64,000 nt of DNA from Mycoplasma sp. Ms02 (GCF_019720735.1 NZ_CP081302.1:62001-126000); one strand, 5' to 3'. Shown: positions 1 to 12,524, numbered from the stretch's first letter. The notes: generated from the sequence alone by a model not told the origin. A program made the numbers and translations.

Positions 1-1262
1 TTGGTACAGATATGTCCATGTTCTATGATTTAGCTAAGAAAAAAGTTAATTTATCTGAAGTTAACGCAAGTGATCTTGAAAGAGTTAATGTTATTAAGGC
101 TGCAAAGTACTACCAATCACCAGTTCTAAAATCGGCAATTGAAAGTCTATTACCTGACAAGGCTTCAAAACCATATAAAGATATCGAACAGTTATTCAGA
201 GATGTTTGAGCTTTAGAATTCTTATCTAAAGAAGAAAAATATGCAATTAACTTAGATTTATTAGAGTTTAAAAACTATCACGATTCTGACAAATACAAAG
301 CCAAGGCCGTTCTATTAGATGCAGCTAAAGGTGATATTTATCGTCAAATTGATGAAATGCAAGACTTAAACCCATCACAAAAACAAGGATTCAAACTTGC
401 TATTATCGATACTAACTTACTAAAAATGGATCCTTTAACAAAAGATGTTGAGGTTTACGAATCAATTATTGAAGAAGCAAAAAAATTAGACGATAAAATG
501 TCTGAATTAGTAAAAGCAGCAAAACAAGCACAAGGTCTGCAAGGGTCATACGCACTTGACAGAATCAATGAACTTGTAAATTCTAAAGAAGTTGATTTAC
601 TAAACAATAACGTAGATGCAAAAGAAATGGATGCTTTAATTGAAGAACTTAAAGAAGACATCAAAAAAGCACTGCAAACAGTTCCAAATATTAGTCAAAA
701 CTTTATTGATAAGCTAATGGAAGAATATAAAAATGGAGCTTCATTAGCTCAAGTGGATAAAAAAGCAATTCAAACTTCTCAAAATAGACAAAAAGTAAAT
801 CAACTAGTTCAAGATTACTTAAATAACCAAAATCAAGAAATAAGATCTGAAATTGATGAAATAACAAACCAAGACCCTGAGTCTTATGTTGACGTAACTA
901 ACCTATTTGCAGCACTAGATGCAAAATTAGAGATTGAAAAAGCATTAGATAAGTTCACAAGTGCAAATATAGAGCAAGAAGATTACGACTCAATTAAACA
1001 AGATCTAAAAGTTGCTTATGCAAACAATTACTTAGATTCTGATTACGCTAAACCAATCAAAGATCAAATCGATGCTCTAAGAGCAAAAGTTAGAGATATT
1101 CTTGAAAAAGAAGAAGCAGGCGACCAAGAAATTAAACCTAAAGATTCAAATGAATCAGGAAAACCTGAAGAGAAACTATACATCTGATGATGAATAGCAG
1201 GAGCCATCGTTACACTAGGTGTAGCAGGTCTATTTGCTTGACGCTTCAAGAAACGTAAATAA
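1..1262 (+). CDS. Giant repeat-rich surface protein, C-terminal part (5' end outside window)
   Basis: The frame is open from base 3 to a TAA at 1260-1262 once TGA is read as Trp, so about 419 C-terminal residues are present and the start lies left of the window. The visible part is charged and helical, with a coiled-coil look and the motif LFRDVWALEFL shared with the other giant genes. It ends with a hydrophobic anchor that opens IWWWIAG (all three Trp are TGA), then about 15 nonpolar residues, then the basic tail RFKKRK. That is the topology of a protein held in the membrane by its C terminus with the bulk outside. The sequence is almost identical to the end of the gene at 32903-41731 on the other strand. 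Function is unknown; a surface-exposed adhesin or ligand binder is inference. Confidence 0.85.
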
Positions 1263-1288
1263 GAAAAATCATGCAATTGCATGATTTT
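1..1288. repeat. Long inverted repeat, copy 1 (partner at 32877-34164)
   Basis: Position n here pairs with position 34165-n on the other strand without any indel from 1 to 1288. It covers the 3' coding end of one giant gene plus its terminator. Only scattered substitutions are seen, for example in the terminator loop and a few codons. The repeat is cut by the window edge and probably continues to the left. Confidence 0.95.
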
Positions 1289-1290
1289 TT
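1264..1290. terminator. Bidirectional terminator between convergent giant genes
   Basis: A palindrome around ATCATGCAATTGCATGAT is flanked by an A run on the left and a T run on the right, so it can act on both strands. It sits 2 nt after the plus-strand stop and 4 nt before the minus-strand stop at 1294. Confidence 0.8.
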
Positions 1291-1293
1291 AAA

Positions 1294-4200
1294 TTACTTC
1301 TTAAATTTTTTAATGATTAGTGGCATTATTACCGCAATTCCTAAAGTAGCCAGTGCAATTGAAATTCATCATCAAATACTAAATCCTGTTTTTTGGTTTT
1401 GTTTGTTTTTATCTACTTCAGGAACGTAGAATTTAGCAAGTGCTGTTTTAATAACATTAGGTTGATTTAACTCATTTATTTCTTTTTGCGTTATTGTTTT
1501 ATTATTTAAAACTTTTTCAACTATTTGTGAAAGTTGTTTATCCATGGTATTTTTGGTTAATTCATTAAGTTTTTCAGCTTCATTATTTTCAAAAACTTCT
1601 AATAACATCAATGTCGATGTTGCATCTTTATTAAGTTCTTCTATTTGATTTTGAAGCGAAGTATTACCCTTGTATTCAGAATTTCTTTGAACTAATTGAG
1701 ATACCTTTTGTTTTACCTTACTATAGTTTTGAGAATTTATATCAAGACTTTTTAAAAGATCATAAGATTCTTGCAGTTCTTGTTTATTATCGAGGGCATC
1801 AATTAGATTTTTGTATTTCGATAAAAGATCTGAATCATTATTTATTTTTTTAAGAATTTCTGTTTTGGTAATGTTTGGATCATTTAATACGTAAGCATCT
1901 AAAGATTGTTTCAATGTCAAGTTTTGATTATTAGCAGTTTGTGCATTTTCGTACGCTTTTTGTAACTCTGATAACGAGTTAGCATTATTGATGTCATGAC
2001 TTAGTTGTTGTTTTTGAAGTTCTTTTAGATCTTCTAAATTTTTAAATCTTTTTAAAACATTTTCTTTTTCTTGCTCAAAGATTTTTACTTTTAAGTCGCT
2101 AATATCATTTATGTTTAAAATTGGTGATGAACTTTTGTCAAATTCAAGAGCCCTTTTTGCGTTTTTAAGATGTATATTTTCTTGCTCATCGATTGATTTG
2201 TAGTCATCTAGGAATCTTTGAAGATCTTCCATCGCCTTTCCAAGCGATTGAGCTTTTTCGATATTTTCTCTCATTATTTGTTCTTGAAGTGAAGGGTCTT
2301 TGCTTATAAAATCTTCGTTTTTCAATTCTTCAAGCAACATATTCTTTTGATTTGAGTTTAGGTTTTTCATTTTTGCAATTCTTTGATAAATGTTAGCTTT
2401 AAGTTCATTAAACATTCTGGCTCTCGCTTTAAAACGATCAGATAATTTGTAGTTTTTGAACTCAAGTATATCGAGGTTTACTAAATATTTGTCATTAGTT
2501 GATAAAAAGTCCATAGCTCAAACATCTCTAAACATTTGCTCAATATCTTTGTATTTTGAACTTTTTCTGCTTGGTAGTAACGAAACTAGAGCCGATTTGA
2601 AAACGTTTGACTTATAAAAGTTTACATTTTTTATTACATCTGCTCTTACAACGTCAGACTCTGAAATTGGCTGGTGATTAATATGTTTTTTAGCAATTTC
2701 GAAGTACATCGAATCATCTGACTTGATGTAATTAATGATTTGATCGTTGTTGTTTTCTTGATAAGAGTTTAACAATGTTTTTGCGCTTTCAAAAGCTTCG
2801 ACAAATTGTTCTTTTGTGTAGCTTGGTTTCAGAATGTTTAAAAGACTATCAACTAATTGAATTTCAGCAAATGATTTTGCTTTGTATTTATCCATTAATT
2901 GTGTCATAACATCAGAAGTTTCTTTAAGAGACATTTCTTTGTTCGACGCGCTCTTAAGATCTTTATTATAATCAGACAAGTCTTTAATTGCTTCTGAAAG
3001 TGTTTGTTTAACTTGTAAGTATTGTTTTGAGTTAACATCAGATAATAGATATTTTTGATATTTGTCTTTTAATTCTATGAATAAGTCAAATGATCCTAAA
3101 ACTTTACTATGATTTTCAAGAAGTTCTGGTTCGCTATTGTATTTGTTAGCAATTTCTTTTTTGTAATTTTTAAGTTCTTCTAGATATAGTTTAGAAGTAG
3201 TTCTTAAGTTGTCATTTATTTGATCAAAAGGAATTGACTCGATATTTTTGGCTAAATTGTCAATCCCTTGGGCTAAATCGTCTTTCCTTGCTTGTTTTAC
3301 AATTGAAACTAATTTTTCTTTGTTTTCTAGCTCTTTTTCGCCTTCGACAAAAGCGACTTCTTTAATTCTTTTTACATAAGATTCGCTTTTTTTAGACGAA
3401 ACATATCTTAATTGTTTAATTTGATCAATCGCTTCTTGTTTTGTTTGATTAATTTCTAGTGCTTTATTGTAAACCTCTCTTGACTGTGTGAATAAATTAT
3501 CACCAAGTTCAAGCTGATCAATTAAGTTCTTAAAGTTCTCTATTTCTTGTGTATTTAGGTTTGAAAGACTAGAGACTAGGTTTTTGTATATTTCTTTAAC
3601 TTTTTTATCGACTTCGTCATTAAGTTTATTAACTTGAATTAGGTTTCAGTTAGAGTTTCCTGGATTGTTTTCAAAGTCTAGTAATAATACGACATCGTTA
3701 TTTGTTGAACTAAAGTTATTTTTTAATAAATCATTCGAGAGATCAATCAATGTTTTATAGGAATTAATTAATTCTGCGTCTTTATCGCTTAATTTGTTTA
3801 AATCTTCAGATATTTCATGATAATTTGAATGTGAATCGACATCTTTGTTTGTTTTTTTGTTCAATGACTTCATTTGTGCATTTAAAGCTTTTGAGTAGTC
3901 ATTTACTTCGTTTACTGACTTAGTTTTTAGATCGGAAGAGAAGTCTTCTTTTCTCAACACTGAATCTATCATTTGTTTTTTGATGTACTTAATTTGATCA
4001 TCGTTTAAATATGGGTAATTAGTCTTATTTATTGCAAGATAGGCTTGTTTTTTAAGGTTATTTAAAGCTTCTCCTGATAAATTCATTTCGTTTTCTATTT
4101 CTTGATATTTACCAAGAGTTTCTTGATATTTGTTTTCAGGATCTTTTTTATATTCAGACTCATAATTATCAAGTTTGGATACAAGAAGTTGTTTTTCATC

Positions 4201-7200
4201 ATTAGATAAATAGTTGATAATTTCTTGCTCTGTATTTTCTTGATTAATCTTCTTAATAACACGATCTTTTTGGTTATCAAAATTATTTAAAGTAATCGTT
4301 CTTTCCGAACTTACATCATATGATGAAGGTTCAGCAAAAATTGCTTTTGCATTTTCGTTTTGTGCTGTTATTTTGTAAAGCTCTGAATTTATTTTGGCTG
4401 TTTGAAGAGTGTAAGTTAGGTTTGCATTTCCTAATAAATCATTAGGTTTAAGCGATAATGCATTAGCAAACAAAACTTTGTTTGTTGCATCATTAATAAT
4501 TGAACTGCTAATATTTTCTACATTTATCTCTGAAGGTAATACTTGCGTTTTTGCTTTACTGATTCCGAGATCTAATGAGTTCGCGAACCCAGTATGGAAC
4601 ATTTCCATTCTTTGTAATTCTGTCATGAAACCACTAAAAGATTTATACAATTTCTGACTTTTTTGACCAGTTCTTTTATCTTTGATTGTATATTCCAAAA
4701 GAACATTACCATTTATTTCGTTAAAACCTGCAACCAAAACATCCTCGATTAATTTTGTATCATCAACTATAAAAGAATAACTTTGAGGATTTTGAGCAGT
4801 TTCGTTTGAAGAAACAATAGAGTTTTGCTCTTGTTCTGCTATTCATGAAACTGCAACACTAATATTGTCAAATGAAACAGGCTGTTCTTCTACTGTTTTT
4901 TCGGGTTTTTTAAAACCTTCTAATTCAATCGACTTATTATCGCTCTTTACATTAGTTAAGCCATCTCTTTTAGATTTTAATTTAATAGCAAAATTAACAG
5001 TTCCTTGATCTTTATTAGAAGATAAGTCGTTTTCAATAATAACTTCTGCTTGTTGGTTTTGGAATAGTGGGTTTAGAAGGTTAACCAGTTTATCTTTAGT
5101 TAAGTCAGAAGCGTAGTTAGTTTCTTTTGTGTCGTTGTCAATATTGCTTGAGTTTATGAGAGTATTATTTAGAATTTCATCTAAACGTTTTTTCTCAGTT
5201 TTAAAATCTTGAAGCGTTGATGTTTGTGGTTGATTGGTTGACTCAGAAGTAAATTCTGGTTTGGTTGAAATCAAATTCTCTATAACGACATTAACACTAC
5301 CAAACTCATCGTTTTTATTTTCAATTTTAAGGTTTGATATTTTGGCTTGTTGGGTTTCAAACACTCATGAACCGTCTTTATATTTTGCCATTTCATCATT
5401 GATCGTGATGATTAGGTCTGGATTATCATTGTTTGCTTCAGGTGTAAACACAGTCTCAGAAGGCATTTTACTTTTATATCTGTAGTTTACTGTTATATTT
5501 GCAACAAGTTCATTAAGTCTTTGTGATTCTGACTTAAATCCATTTAAAACTTTAACAAAAAGCTTATCTGGATCTTCTTCTGTTTTTATTGTAGTCATTC
5601 CATTTCTGGTGGAATTTAATCTGTATTTAAGTGTTATAGAGTTGTTTTGAAAATCTTTTTGCACCTGTAGATCATCGTGAATTACCTTTGCTTCAGAGTT
5701 TTGGTATATACCGTTTAAATAATCTGCAAGCTCTTGGGTCGTTACTTTATCGATCGTTTTTTGTTTTAAACTTACTAGGGTTTCGTTATCAAAAGAAGAT
5801 TCTAGATTTGAGTCTGTTTTTAAGTCATAAAGTCGTTGCAATTCTGTTTTAAAACCATTTACACTAACTTTATAGTCTTTAAAAACTAAAGGATCTTCTT
5901 TTGAAACAATCCTGAAGGACACTTTTGTTTCGCCTGTAATATCTCTAACATCAGGCGATTCGAGATCTGTTGTTACAATATTTTGGATTTTAGCGTTAAG
6001 TTCATTAATTTTTCAATTTGCAAATCCACCTTGAGAATCTAATTCTTTTGAAACAGTGTAAGTTTTATTGTCTGAACTAAAACTGAAAATATATTTTTCA
6101 TCTTCTAATCTTTGTTTTTGTACAAGAATTTGGTTTGAATTTGAATAAGAAAGGGATGGTTTAAGAACTTCAAGGTCTTGTGCAATGCTTGGTTTTTTGA
6201 ATCCTGAAATTTTAGTTTTAAACTCGGAAAAATTAGCCAATGTTGTTTGCTTGTCTTCAGATTTGAAAGGTCTATAAACCTTGTAACCCACTTCAAGTGA
6301 ATTGTTTTCGTTTGCCACTTCATTTAAGCTAGTGATTTCAATCGATCAACTATTCTCTGAAGGTGTTGAATTCAAGATTATTCAACCATCATTATTTTTA
6401 GAACTTAAAATTTCTGATTCATTGGTAAACGATTTAATAATCTTAGATTCAATCTGCGTTTTTTCTTGTTGATTAGACGAATTAAACTGTTTTACAACAT
6501 CGGAAACCAAAACACTATTTTTATCCTGATAATCAATCGAGACAGTAGATCCGTTTAACCTGGTATAGCTGTCCAATAGTTTAGAGCTAATTTGGTTTAT
6601 TTTGTTTGCGTATTCAGTAATGTCTTGCTCAGTTAAATTTCCAGTTTTTCAAAGCTTAATTTTATAGTCAGAATAATTAGATGCTTTATTAAAGTTATCG
6701 TCCACTTCTGTTTTTAACTCTTTAAGAGAAGTTTCATAACTAGAGTTATCAGTTCCTTTTAGAGCTGTTTTTAACTCTTCTGGAGAAAGATCAAATAAAT
6801 TGTAAATATTTAATTCTCCTGAGCTGGGTTTAGATCAATTTTTTGGTTTTTGAGTTTTAAATTCAACTTCATGAATAAGTTTGATTAAGCTCTTTGCAGA
6901 ACCACTATATTTAGGGTTACTATATTTGCTTGCATCTTTTCCACTTATAGGACCTATTCCACTTAGTTTCTCAGCACTTTTGTATAACAAGCCTTTCTTT
7001 TGCGCGTTTTGAATTCTTTTTTCTTCGCTATCAGGTGGATTTTGAATATCAACATCATTAATAGCTTTTTTGACAGCAGTTTTAACATCCAATGATAAAT
7101 AAGGTAATGCATCTACAAGTCATTCATATTCTTTACTTATGAGAAGGCTATAATTTTTTGCTCAGTCTCTTTGCATAACTTTAGCACCAATATACATATT

Positions 7201-7347
7201 TGTAACTTTAGAATCGGTTATTTCATTTGAATTAGCATTTTCGCCATCTGTTAAAGTTGCCGAGTTTTCAGCTTTCAATTTTTGAAGTAGTGATTCTAAT
7301 TGACCAAAGAATCCATTTTTTTTCAATTGTTGAAGTTGAATAACTGA
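1294..7347 (-). CDS. Giant surface protein, 3' part of a frameshifted gene (repeat modules, coiled coil, C-terminal anchor)
   Basis: This frame is open from 7347 down to TAA at 1294 with TGA as Trp. It continues, one frame over, the reading frame that starts at 10039. The join falls at an A8 tract (7316-7323), where A7 would give one protein of 2,914 residues. The first in-frame ATG is at 7197, so independent translation is possible but has no clear ribosome site. Order of parts: a GA-like helical stretch (about 7140-6830, LPYLSLDVKTAVKKAI), at least six Lipoprotein_17-like modules ending in motifs such as VNGFKTELQRL and LNGFKSESQRL (about 6600-4600), then a long helical region. The anchor opens SIWWWIS and ends KKFKK. 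It contains MFRDVWAMDFLS, homologous to LFRDVWALEFLS in the genes at 1-1262 and 32903-41731. Function is unknown. Confidence 0.85.
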
Positions 7348-10039
7348 TTAGCTTTGGATTTGTGGTTGCGTTACTACTTTGATAAGAAAGATTGTCCATT
7401 GAATAAAGTTCAGAAATACCATTATCAACACCTTGAACAAAGAAGAAATTGTAAATATGTTTTAGATAATCTTTAACGGTTGCATTTCAAAGATTTTTAA
7501 GTTCGGTGTTTGTTATTGGGTTTGTATCATCACTTGAATTTGATGATATACCTAAAAGGTGAGCAACTTTTTGATTTTCTATAGGTCTTTTTAATGCTTG
7601 ATCCTTAGATTCAATAGTAATTGATGTTCCTATGTTATAAATGTTAAAGCTTTTGATTAATTTTCTATCTGAAGTATCAGTGGTTGCAAGTCTAGATATA
7701 TCACTGAATAAGGTGAAATCTGCCTCGTCTGCAATGGCTTTTTCTAATCAAATTTTTAGTTTGCTTAATTTATCTATTGCTGTTTCTAGCTTATTTACAG
7801 GGCTAGAAGTAGATGCTTGGCTAGAACTTTTATTTGCGCTTTTTAAATCAAAGGCTTTATCATTTGTTTTTAAAAATGTCTCAAAGTTATCTAGGTTACC
7901 TTTTATCTTTGCTTTTATTTCTTGAAGTTCGATTGAATTTTTATCTGGCTTATTAATGAAATCGTTAAAAAGTTTTTGATCGATATTAAACAAGCTAGAT
8001 CATTCTGAAAACATAAACATTGCTTCAAGATATCTGTATATTGAACCAGAAACAACATCTTGCATATTGGTTACTAAAGCCTCTGAAAATGATGCATCAG
8101 TGTTTCTGATCATATTATTAAATAACTTTTCAAATAAATATGATTTATATTCATCATCTGCTTTTGATGAATTGTCTGGAAGATCTACATACTGTAGGTT
8201 ATTTTTAATCCCATCATATATTTTTTTAATTTTAGTTAGATTTGGTGAGAATGAAGAGATTAAATTAGTTCTAAAAGGGACGTTATTAATTTTTGTTTGA
8301 TTGTTTTCGTAATCAGGATCATTTTTGACAAGTTGTTTGAGTATAAGAGAATCAAAATCATTAATACTTTTAGTGCTGTAATTTTTATTTTCATTTCATT
8401 GTTTACTTAATAAGTTTTTGTAAGTAAAAAGATCTCTTTTAGGGTCTGAAGGTTCTCTAAATCAATAGTCATAATAGTTTTTCTTTTGAGCATCTTTTTT
8501 TCTTAATGTAACCTCAAAGTAAAGAATTCTTTCTTCATCGCTATAGTGATATGAATTAATTTCACCAATACTTCAAAGTGGTGAGAATTTTCCAGGCTCT
8601 GCAAATGATTTGAGAATTTCAAGTTCTTTACCACTGCTTAAAAGATCTCCACTAACTGAAACAACATGGTTTGTTATGTATTGTTTCTTGTTTTTTGAAG
8701 TAATTAATTCTTCGTCTACTAATGTTGATTCATTAAATTCAGAAGCATTAATTTGACTGTCTCCCGTAATTGATATAACTCCTGCTTCTTCACCGACCTT
8801 TTTTCTTTCATCGGCACTTAAATTTTCACGAATTTTAAAGTTAAGTTTTGGAACTTCATTGTATAAACCGTTAGTATTATCTTGAAACTCATTATCTTCG
8901 ATGATGTTTTTCTTAATGACTATATTGTAGTTATTTACAGCTTTAGTATTTTCTTGCAATCTTCTTTCGATCGGGTCCTGAGGAACTATATCTAAATTAC
9001 GTTGTAAACCTTCAATTTTAACTAAACGGTTGTTTGAGGTTGAAGCTATACCAACAAATGATAAACCTGATTTGTAAAGATTATTTTGCGAATATCTAAT
9101 TACTTCATTTGAAAGTGCAGGATTTTCATAATCTTTAAGTCAAAGTTTTGAAGGCGAATTAGTTTTGTTCTTACGGGTTTTAAACTGGATCACAAATTCA
9201 CTTAGCACAGGTGCACCATCAGACGATTTGGCTTCTTTTTCGATGTTAAAAACAATGTATGAACCAATGTTTTTAGCTATTTTATGTTTAATTCCTTCTG
9301 TTCCACCTTTGAATCTTTCGGCAGAAGCGAATTCTGAGATTTTTTCAATGTAATCATCTTGAAATCTTTTTATGCTATTGTAATTTGTTGTAGGGCTTAA
9401 TCTGATTTCAGGATAAAACTTAACACCCTTAACAGAAATATTTGATGATGTTGATTCAAAAGTTTTATCTCAATCTCTTTCAGTTCCATCATCATTTTGA
9501 CCTGTAATAGCATTGAAAAGAACGCCTAAACTTTCTTGTGATGTAATTGAATTGTTTTCTCTCGCCTTATGTGAAATCATTAAAGCTTTACCAGATCCCC
9601 TTTGATCAATTTCGAGATCATCAGATAAAAAGATTCCAAACTTGATGCTATCTTGTTTTATAAAATCGTTACCATCATTTGATAATGATTTATCACTATA
9701 TGTAATTTTTCAAGATTGAAATTCAGTAGTTAAATCACCACCATCAGGCAGTAATTCTATTTTTAAGTGATTGTCAACGATTTTGTCATTGGCAGCAGAG
9801 TTCCCTGTTTGTTCATTTATCGCCTTAAAGCTATAAGGCGTTATTAATGTATTATCTTTTTGTGAATTATCCGTTTTGTTTAAATGAATTTGTAAATTTC
9901 TTCCACTAGGATTAATTACAATATCAGTTTTTTCTTTGGCATTTTTTCACTCAATACTTTCTTTGTTGGCTATACCAGACGCAAAAATAAATGCAACAGG
10001 AGCTATTACTGCAGCACCAATTATGAGTTTTCGTTTCAT
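7232..10039 (-). CDS. Giant surface protein, 5' part of the frameshifted gene (signal segment and N-terminal domain)
   Basis: The ATG at 10039 follows GAGGAGAAAT, a good ribosome site. The first 25 residues (MKRKLIIGAAVIAPVAFIFA) form a basic then hydrophobic signal or anchor segment with no lipobox Cys. About 905 residues of a unique N-terminal domain follow, similar in plan to the N-terminal domains of the two other giant genes. At the A8 tract the frame passes into an out-of-frame stretch and stops at TAA 7232-7234. The coding sense resumes in the frame listed at 1294-7347. Product without slippage: a secreted or anchored protein of about 935 residues lacking the repeat modules and C-terminal anchor. 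Surface location is inferred from the signal segment. Confidence 0.85.
7316..7323. repeat. Homopolymer A8 (coding strand) at the frameshift junction
   Basis: Eight A residues follow G on the minus strand. With A7 the codons read GAA AAA AAT GGA and join the two open frames exactly; with A8 they read GAA AAA AAA TGG and lead to an early stop. It is a plausible slippage or phase-variation site, but an assembly or sequencing error is also possible. Confidence 0.8.
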
Positions 10040-10080
10040 ATTTCTCCTCGTTTGTGATTAAAAATTTTTCTTATAAATAA

Positions 10081-10086
10081 ATTATA
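10081..10086 (-). promoter_or_regulatory. Candidate -10 box of the giant gene starting at 10039
   Basis: A TATAAT hexamer lies on the minus strand 41 nt upstream of the ATG. I see no convincing -35 box, which is common in mycoplasma promoters. Confidence 0.5.
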
Positions 10087-10152
10087 TTTATTTAATTTTT
10101 GCGATTAAAAATATGACGACAACAATGGTTTTAAGATTCATAAAAAAGTATT

Positions 10153-10173
10153 TTTTTCACATATTGTGAAAAA
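10153..10173. promoter_or_regulatory. Perfect palindrome between divergent genes, candidate operator
   Basis: Two 9-nt arms, TTTTTCACA and TGTGAAAAA, are separated by TAT. The element lies between the giant gene (minus, start 10039) and the lemA gene (plus, start 10231) and just upstream of the plus-strand TATAAT at 10197. A dimeric regulator could bind here. There is no T-run arrangement that would make it an obvious terminator for either divergent gene. Confidence 0.5.
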
Positions 10174-10196
10174 TTAAATGACTTTGATAAAAAGAA

Positions 10197-10202
10197 TATA
10201 AT
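10197..10202 (+). promoter_or_regulatory. -10 box of the lemA-DUF3137 operon
   Basis: TATAAT sits 29 nt upstream of the lemA ATG, followed by AAAAAGGAG as ribosome site. No good -35 is visible. Confidence 0.6.
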
Positions 10203-10230
10203 TTTATTAATTAAAAAAGGAGATTTAATT

Positions 10231-10884
10231 ATGGCAAATTTATATGATCACTCAGAACAACAAGATCCAAATGGTTTTCAACCAAAACCAAGCAACACAA
10301 GAATTCAAGCTTCAGCACCTGCCTTTCTTGTAGTGTTAATGTACATTTCATTTATTTTAATCATTCCAATTTTTTGATATGTAAGTAAGAAAAATAAACT
10401 TGTATCATTACAAACAAGCACAAATGAATTAGCTTCAGGCATTGATATTCAATTGCAAAAACGTGCAGATACACTAGGTAAACTTGTGCAACAAGTTGCT
10501 TCATACAAAAACTTTGAAAAATCAACACTTGAAAATGTGGCAAAAATGAGAACATTGTCATACTCAGGTAACACAGCTGAATACTCAGAAGAAATAGAAT
10601 CATTAAACAAATCAGTATTCGGTCGTTTAATGGCAATTTCAGAAAACTATCCAGAATTAAAGGCTAATACTTTATATAAAGAGTTGATGGATGAAACAAC
10701 ATACATTGAACGTGAAATTGCAGCTTCTAGAAGACTTTACAATTCAAAAGCAAACCAATTTAATACTGAAATTTTAACTTACTTCGGTAATGTTCCTGCT
10801 TCAGCTATGAAATTATCAACTTTACCTCTTTACCAAGCTTCAGTTGAGTCTCGTAAAGATGTAGACATGTCAGTTCTTAACTAA
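10231..10884 (+). CDS. lemA: LemA family membrane protein
   Basis: The ATG follows AAAAGGAGATTTAATT. The protein has 217 residues. A short cytoplasmic or external N-terminal tail (about 29 residues) is followed by one TM segment (about residues 30-50, FLVVLMYISFILIIPIFW). The rest is the helical LemA body, with QKRADTLGKLVQQVASYKNFE near residue 77 and the family-typical tail (ASRRLYNSKANQFNTEI, then FGNVPASAM). LemA proteins are single-pass membrane proteins of unresolved function that commonly neighbour DUF3137 or HtpX-type genes. The next gene starts 5 nt downstream, so the two are surely co-transcribed. The family call is firm; the role is unknown. Confidence 0.92.
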
Positions 10885-10889
10885 TTTTT

Positions 10890-11969
10890 ATGAAAAGAGT
10901 ATCAGATTCAATTAGTTTTAAAAGTTTTTCTGATTCTTGTAAGGAATCATTAGGTAGTTATTTACAAGAATTGGTAAGAAATAATTTACCAAAAGCAAAA
11001 ATAGAAAAAATTAAAAAACTAAAAGTTTACATGCTAATTTCTTTCTGTTCTGCCCCTGTTCTTTTGGTTTTATCTCTGCTATTTATGTCATTCAATTTGA
11101 TGCATATTGGATGATCACTTGTCTTTTTAACATTTATAGTCTTTTTAATTGGTTACCTATTTTTTAGACAAAAAACTAAAACTACAAAAGAAATTGCTTC
11201 AATTATCAAAAGAACAATTCCAAAAGATGAAATTTATCATTCTTTATTTAAACAGTTAAATGAAAAATGGGAATATGTGGGTAGCGATTTAAGCAAAATC
11301 GGTGCTTTATACTCACCTGATTTTGTACAGCAAGCTTTTAGTGTTAATGAAATAAATAAAAACAAGCCAAGCTCGATACCTTATGCAGCTCACCTTTACA
11401 GTCGCGAGTCTGTAAATGCAGTTTTATTGGATCAAAAGTATCCTCTTTACTATCAAAATATTGTTTGAAGACAAATCATCGAAAGATATGACTCAAGAGG
11501 AAATCGCTTTGTAGAATATCGCTTCTTTAATTCTTGTCTTATCAGAATTGACGCATCACTACTTGATGAAGAAAAAAGAGCTTCATTCTCTTTATTTGAA
11601 AGTGGTTTTTTCACTAAAAAAGACAGAATTAACCTTGAAAACGATCAATTTAACAAAGTTTTTAAGTTACACTCTAATGATGAGTTAAGAATGAGAACAT
11701 ATTTCACAGTTCTTGCCCAAGAAGTTTTAACTGAAACTTATCATCAAAACATTAATTACACTGCGTGCCGTTCAATCCATACCTATGTTAATGATTGACT
11801 AATTACTTATAATTTCCAAACAAAACCAGGGTTCATGCAAATCGACACACCACAGAACACGATTAAAGAAGATTTGATTATTAATCACATTTTTTGAGAT
11901 ATCATGAAAGATGTTTATACATTCTACTTCTTGGTTCAATTGATTTATATTCCAGTATATCTTTACTAA
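10890..11969 (+). CDS. DUF3137-type membrane protein
   Basis: The product has 359 residues, starting 5 nt after the lemA stop. The N terminus is soluble (about 45 residues). It is followed by two TM helices close together (about residues 47-65, VYMLISFCSAPVLLVLSLLF, and 72-93). The large cytoplasmic domain includes YYQNIVWRQIIERYDSRG and FFNSCLIRIDAS. The pattern of two TM helices plus a domain for which LemA is the usual neighbour matches DUF3137 proteins of mollicutes. TGA Trp codons are used in several places. No enzymatic motif is seen. The terminator after the stop ends the two-gene operon. Confidence 0.75.
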
Positions 11970-11995
11970 AAAAGCACCCTTTGGTGCTTTTTTTA
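11968..11995. terminator. Bidirectional rho-independent terminator
   Basis: A stem of AAAGCACC and GGTGCTTT with a CTTT loop has A and T runs on both sides. It ends the lemA operon and overlaps the end of the minus-strand toxin pseudogene. Confidence 0.85.
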
Positions 11996-12506
11996 ATTAG
12001 AAACATCATAGTCTACCATTGCTTGTTCGAGTTTCAAGAAGTTTGTATGATACTTCATGACTTTACCTGATGAAATTTGCTGATTATAAACGAAACCACA
12101 AATTTTTTCAATCAGTTCTTGGTTAGTTTGGAAAAATTGAGTTGTTTATTTAGTAAATTACGATACTTTACATCAAATTTTCTTATATTAATCACCTTAA
12201 ACAATCCCTTTTTGACAGGAATCATTTTTCTTGTTTCTAAAAGTGCTATCTTTTCGTCTTTTTCGTTCAATATGAAAGCGAAACTCTTAGATATCTTTGG
12301 CCATGTTTTGTGTTTATCTTTGAATGATGTCAAAGGTATGAAAAAAGAATGATTATTATTGATGAAAACCAAAATACCTAAAAACGGTTTTCTATTCTTT
12401 TTGTAATCTTGTGAATAGAAAACTTCGGGATCGATATTGTTTAAATACTTTAAATAGTCAACATCGATTTCATAAAATTTAAGATTTAAAACTTTGCTGT
12501 TTTCAT
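11993..12506 (-). pseudogene. Type III toxin, ToxN/AbiQ family, frameshifted copy
   Basis: This is a homolog of the intact toxin at 12725-13249. It keeps DYLKYLNNIDPEVFYS, KPFLGI, the signature FIPLTSFKDKH and the C-terminal KYHTNFLKLEQAM. Two single-base losses break it. After the ATG at 12506 (preceded by GGTGGAA) the tract is A4, and A5 would be needed to enter the conserved frame. Near 12133 a T5 tract (coding strand) must be T6 to pass from KQLNF into the frame giving TNQELIEKICGFVY. With both repaired the product would be 171 residues, against 174 for the intact copy. ToxN proteins are endoribonucleases that bind an RNA antitoxin. Either the copy is dead, or it uses a non-ATG start and is then truncated. 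The antitoxin repeats upstream remain. Confidence 0.8.
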
Positions 12507-12524
12507 GGATTCCACCAATTTGAT

